In this document: one piece after another, positions 58,921-64,000 of the stretch | Layout: each line of letters begins with the position of its first letter | Numbering within the stretch: the stretch's first letter is position 1 | Assembly (NCBI RefSeq): GCF_900116375.1 | Contig: NZ_UETB01000001.1 | Location: 627,802-691,801 of the forward strand | DNA from: Georgenia satyanarayanai | GTDB taxonomy: Bacteria > Actinomycetota > Actinomycetes > Actinomycetales > Actinomycetaceae | Direction of reading: 5' to 3' | DNA: 64,000 nucleotides | Translations under genes and position numbers: made by a program | Notes under the pieces: model-generated | Databases searched by the model: none | Seen by the model: the letters and a program-made list of their open reading frames with translations, nothing else | Told to the model about the DNA's origin: nothing

Positions 58921-58926
58921 TACCGT
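58921..58926 (+). promoter_or_regulatory. -10 hexamer of uvrB, leaderless
   Basis: TACCGT, 6 nt, ATG at 58933. No ribosome binding site. Confidence 0.58.
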
Positions 58927-58932
58927 TGTGCC

Positions 58933-61026
<2,094 letters not shown>

Positions 61027-61070
61027 CGGGCCTCACCGGACGGCTACGTGCCGGGGTGCCGGACATGTCG

Positions 61071-61076
61071 TAAGGT
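61071..61076 (+). promoter_or_regulatory. -10 hexamer of the terC riboswitch transcript
   Basis: TAAGGT, with a predicted start near 61083, the first base of the riboswitch aptamer. Confidence 0.5.
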
Positions 61077-61082
61077 TGCGCG

Positions 61083-61225
61083 GCGGAGGGGAGTATTCCC
61101 CAACGGTGGTGTCGTCATCACAGCGGGTCAGTACCCGCTCGGTGCCACCGGCGCACGACGGCGGACCCACCGCCGCCACGTGCGCGGAAGAGACCTCCGG
61201 TACCTCGCCATCTACGTACCGGAGG
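61083..61225 (+). ncRNA. yybP-ykoY manganese riboswitch with SD-sequestering platform
   Basis: The 5' strand GGAGGGGAGTATTCCCC, GTCGTCATCACA, GGGTCAGTACCC and AGAGACCTCCGG are the hallmarks of the yybP-ykoY aptamer. P1 pairs CGGAGG (61084-61089) with CCTCCG (61194-61199). The same 3' strand, extended to CCTCCGGTAC, is perfectly complementary over 10 bp to GTACCGGAGG (61216-61225), which contains the terC ribosome binding site. Mn2+ binding should stabilise P1 and free the site, turning translation on. Confidence 0.85.
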
Positions 61226-61229
61226 CACA

Positions 61230-62234
61230 GTGGACGTCCATGCCATTGCCTGGATCGCCCTCATCGGCATCATCCTCACGATGATCACCGTCGACATCGT
61301 CGGCCACGTCAGGACCCCGCACGCACCGACGCTGCGGGAGGCCGCCTGGTGGTCGGTCGCCTACGTCGCCATGGCGCTCGTGTTCGGCGTCATCGTCTGG
61401 TTCGTCTGGGGATCGACGTACGGCGGGGAGTACTTCGCCGGCTACATCACCGAGAAGAGCCTGTCGGTCGACAACCTCTTCGTCTTCGTCATCATCATCG
61501 CGGCCTTCCGTGTCCCCCGGAACTACCAGCAGGAAGTGCTGCTGGCCGGCATCGTCATCGCCATCGTCCTGCGCGGCGTGTTCATCGCCCTGGGCTCCGC
61601 CGCGATCGACAACTTCTCCTGGGTCTTCTACCTCTTCGGCGCCTTCCTCGTGTGGACGGCGATCTCCCAGGCACGGCAGGGCGTGGAGACGGTCTCGGAG
61701 GACGAGGAGTACCAGGAGAACGGGTTCGTGCGCCTCGTGCGCCGCTTCGTGCCGGTCACCGAGGACTACGTCGGCGGCAAGCTCGTCACCAAGATCGACG
61801 GCAAGCGGATGATCACCCCGATGCTGCTCGCGATCCTCGCCATCGGCAGTGCGGACATCCTCTTCGCGGTCGACTCCATCCCGGCGATCTTCGGCCTCAC
61901 GCAGGAGCCCTACCTCGTCTTCGCGGCCAACGCCTTCTCGCTCCTCGGCCTGCGCCAGCTGTACTTCCTCATCGACGGCCTCCTCGACAAGCTGGTCTAC
62001 CTCCACTACGGCCTGGCGGCGATCCTCGGCTTCATCGGCGTCAAGCTCATCATCCACGCCCTGCACACCAACGAGCTGGGCTTCATCAACGGCGGTGAGG
62101 AGTGGCACGGCCTGCCCGAGCCGGGCATCGTCGTCTCGCTGCTGTGGATCATCGGTGTGCTCGCCATCACGGTGGTCGCCAGCATCGCCAGGAACAGGAA
62201 GGACGCACGCGAGGCGGGCCAGCCCGCCCGCTGA
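61230..62234 (+). CDS. terC: TerC-family membrane protein (probable Mn2+ exporter)
   Basis: A 334-residue inner-membrane protein with eight to nine hydrophobic segments. The family motifs EKSLSVDNLFVFVIIIAAF and GSADILFAVDSIPAIFGLT hold the metal-binding acidic residues. The Mn2+ riboswitch ahead supports a role in manganese export, possibly for metalation of secreted proteins; the TerC name itself comes from tellurite resistance. GTG start with GGAGG 4 nt upstream, the site hidden by the riboswitch. Confidence 0.93.
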   Translation: MDVHAIAWIALIGIILTMITVDIVGHVRTPHAPTLREAAWWSVAYVAMALVFGVIVWFVWGSTYGGEYFAGYITEKSLSVDNLFVFVIIIAAFRVPRNYQQEVLLAGIVIAIVLRGVFIALGSAAIDNFSWVFYLFGAFLVWTAISQARQGVETVSEDEEYQENGFVRLVRRFVPVTEDYVGGKLVTKIDGKRMITPMLLAILAIGSADILFAVDSIPAIFGLTQEPYLVFAANAFSLLGLRQLYFLIDGLLDKLVYLHYGLAAILGFIGVKLIIHALHTNELGFINGGEEWHGLPEPGIVVSLLWIIGVLAITVVASIARNRKDAREAGQPAR

Positions 62235-62242
62235 CGCTTCCC

Positions 62243-62279
62243 GACGGCCCGGTAGCCCCGTGGGGCACGCCGGGCCGTC
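62243..62279. terminator. Bidirectional terminator between terC and the metallo-hydrolase
   Basis: Outer 10-bp stem GACGGCCCGG/CCGGGCCGTC plus inner GCCCC/GGGGC. It lies between two convergent genes. Confidence 0.65.
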
Positions 62280-62282
62280 GTG

Positions 62283-62915
62283 CTACCAGCCGCGCTCCCG
62301 CCACTCCGCGAGGTGCGGCCGCTCCACCCCGAGCGTCGTCGGGAGCCCGTGGCCGGGCCATACCACGGTGTCGTCCGGGTAGACGGCGAAGAGCCGCTCC
62401 TCGACGTCGTCGAGCAGGCTGGTGAAGTCCGCCGCGCCGGAGGTCCTGCCGACCCCGCCGGGGAAGAGGCTGTCCCCGGTGAGCAGGTGGACACGGCCCG
62501 GCCGAGGGGCGTCGACGGGCTCGGTGAGCGCGAGGGCCACCGAGCCAGGGGTGTGGCCGCGCAGGGCGACGACGTCGAGCTCCAGCTCCCCGACCGTGAG
62601 GCGGTCGCCGTGGGCGAGGTGCTGGTCGACCCGCACCGGGAGGTCCGCGACGTCCGCGGCACCGGCCGCCGTCCGCGCACCCGTCGCGGCGACCACGGCG
62701 GGCAGCGCGCGGTGGTGGTCCCAGTGGCCGTGGGTGGTGACGACGGTCCGCAGCGCGCCCGTGCCGACCATCGCGAGGATCGCCTCGGCGTCGTCCGCGG
62801 CGTCGACGAGGAGCTGCTCGCCGGTCCGTGCGGTGAGGAGGTAGACGTTGTTGTCCATGGCGGAGACGGCCAGCCGCTCCAGCCTGGCGCCGCCCAGCGG
62901 GGTGAGGTCGCTCAT
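62283..62915 (-). CDS. MBL-fold metallo-hydrolase
   Basis: A 210-residue metallo-beta-lactamase-fold hydrolase. Zinc ligands are THGHWDHH, LRGHTPGS, LTGDSLFPGGVGR and WPGHG, all intact. It resembles glyoxalase II-like hydrolases placed beside uvrA in many actinobacteria. It differs from the 8685-9395 enzyme in sequence. A CAGGAT hexamer 7 nt before the ATG suggests leaderless expression. Substrate unknown. Confidence 0.9.
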   Translation of the reverse strand: MSDLTPLGGARLERLAVSAMDNNVYLLTARTGEQLLVDAADDAEAILAMVGTGALRTVVTTHGHWDHHRALPAVVAATGARTAAGAADVADLPVRVDQHLAHGDRLTVGELELDVVALRGHTPGSVALALTEPVDAPRPGRVHLLTGDSLFPGGVGRTSGAADFTSLLDDVEERLFAVYPDDTVVWPGHGLPTTLGVERPHLAEWRERGW

Positions 62916-62951
62916 GACCCCGATCCTGCCAGCCGCGACACGCCCGTGACG

Positions 62952-62967
62952 TCGAACACACGTACAG
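62952..62967. promoter_or_regulatory. Possible degenerate SOS (LexA) box before uvrA
   Basis: TCGAAC-ACAC-GTACAG keeps one perfect half of the actinobacterial TCGAAC-N4-GTTCGA box; the other half matches at three positions. It lies upstream of the uvrA -10. Confidence 0.35.
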
Positions 62968-62988
62968 GCGCCCCGGCGGCTGGGCTCG

Positions 62989-62994
62989 TATCAT
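62989..62994 (+). promoter_or_regulatory. -10 hexamer of uvrA, leaderless
   Basis: TATCAT, 6 nt, GTG at 63001. No ribosome binding site. Confidence 0.62.
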
Positions 62995-63000
62995 CGCCGG

Positions 63001-64000
<1,000 letters not shown>

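Overview
The window is a 64 kb piece of a high-GC actinobacterial (Actinomycetota) chromosome. Supporting this are the very strong G/C third-position bias, frequent GTG and a few TTG starts, and a gene order that follows the actinobacterial core: secDF-apt-rel, ppiA/DUF349, hisS, aspS, rarA, rpsD, alaS-ruvX-mltG-aroE-aroC-aroK-aroB-efp-nusB, gltBD-pyk, pdtaR-polA, pfkA, rpsA-coaE, uvrB-terC-uvrA. A Micrococcales-type organism is my best guess, by inference only. I see no prophage, transposase, integrase or CRISPR array, so this is mostly core genome with a few accessory genes.

Layout. 1-5103: end of the Sec translocase accessory genes, adenine salvage and the stringent-response enzyme. 5199-9395: an AbiEi-like protein, a DUF349/cyclophilin operon on the minus strand and a metallo-hydrolase. 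9434-14074: hisS and two membrane-linked GTPases. 14266-17641 (minus): a DEAD-box helicase with a leader peptide frame, and an MFS exporter. 17756-24195: aspS, an acetyltransferase, an MMPL transporter (minus) and a ThrE exporter. 24210-26653: rarA, bracketed by inverted arrays of one 18-bp repeat, then rpsD with a folded leader. 26763-38192: DUF948 pair, alaS-ruvX-mltG, shikimate genes, a SatD-like/membrane-protein pair with a palindromic operator, efp and nusB. 38249-46894: acetyltransferase, glutamate synthase and pyruvate kinase. 47007-48410: a decayed patch with a hypothetical gene, a 5'-truncated sulfide:quinone-reductase-like pseudogene and an unusual short tRNA-Leu(CAA). 48545-56132: ANTAR regulator, thioesterase, DNA polymerase I, methyltransferase, phosphofructokinase and ribosomal protein S1. 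56209-64000: pcp, coaE, a PadR/HAAS-like pair, uvrB, a Mn2+ riboswitch with terC, a second metallo-hydrolase and the start of uvrA.

Genes are packed tightly, with many 4-bp (ATGA/GTGA) or 8-bp start/stop overlaps, so translational coupling is the rule inside operons. At the head of many units a TANNNT -10 hexamer lies 6-7 nt before the start codon with no ribosome binding site, the signature of leaderless mRNA. Leadered genes (ppiA, aspS, rpsD, DUF948, efp, gltB, pfkA, rpsA, terC) have the same hexamer farther upstream. Strong GC-rich hairpins without a T tract close most convergent or isolated units.

The most interesting items are the rarA-flanking repeat arrays, the SatD-like operon with its operator, the switching terC leader, the Cys-rich leader peptide frame before the DEAD-box gene, and the pseudogene/atypical tRNA junction.
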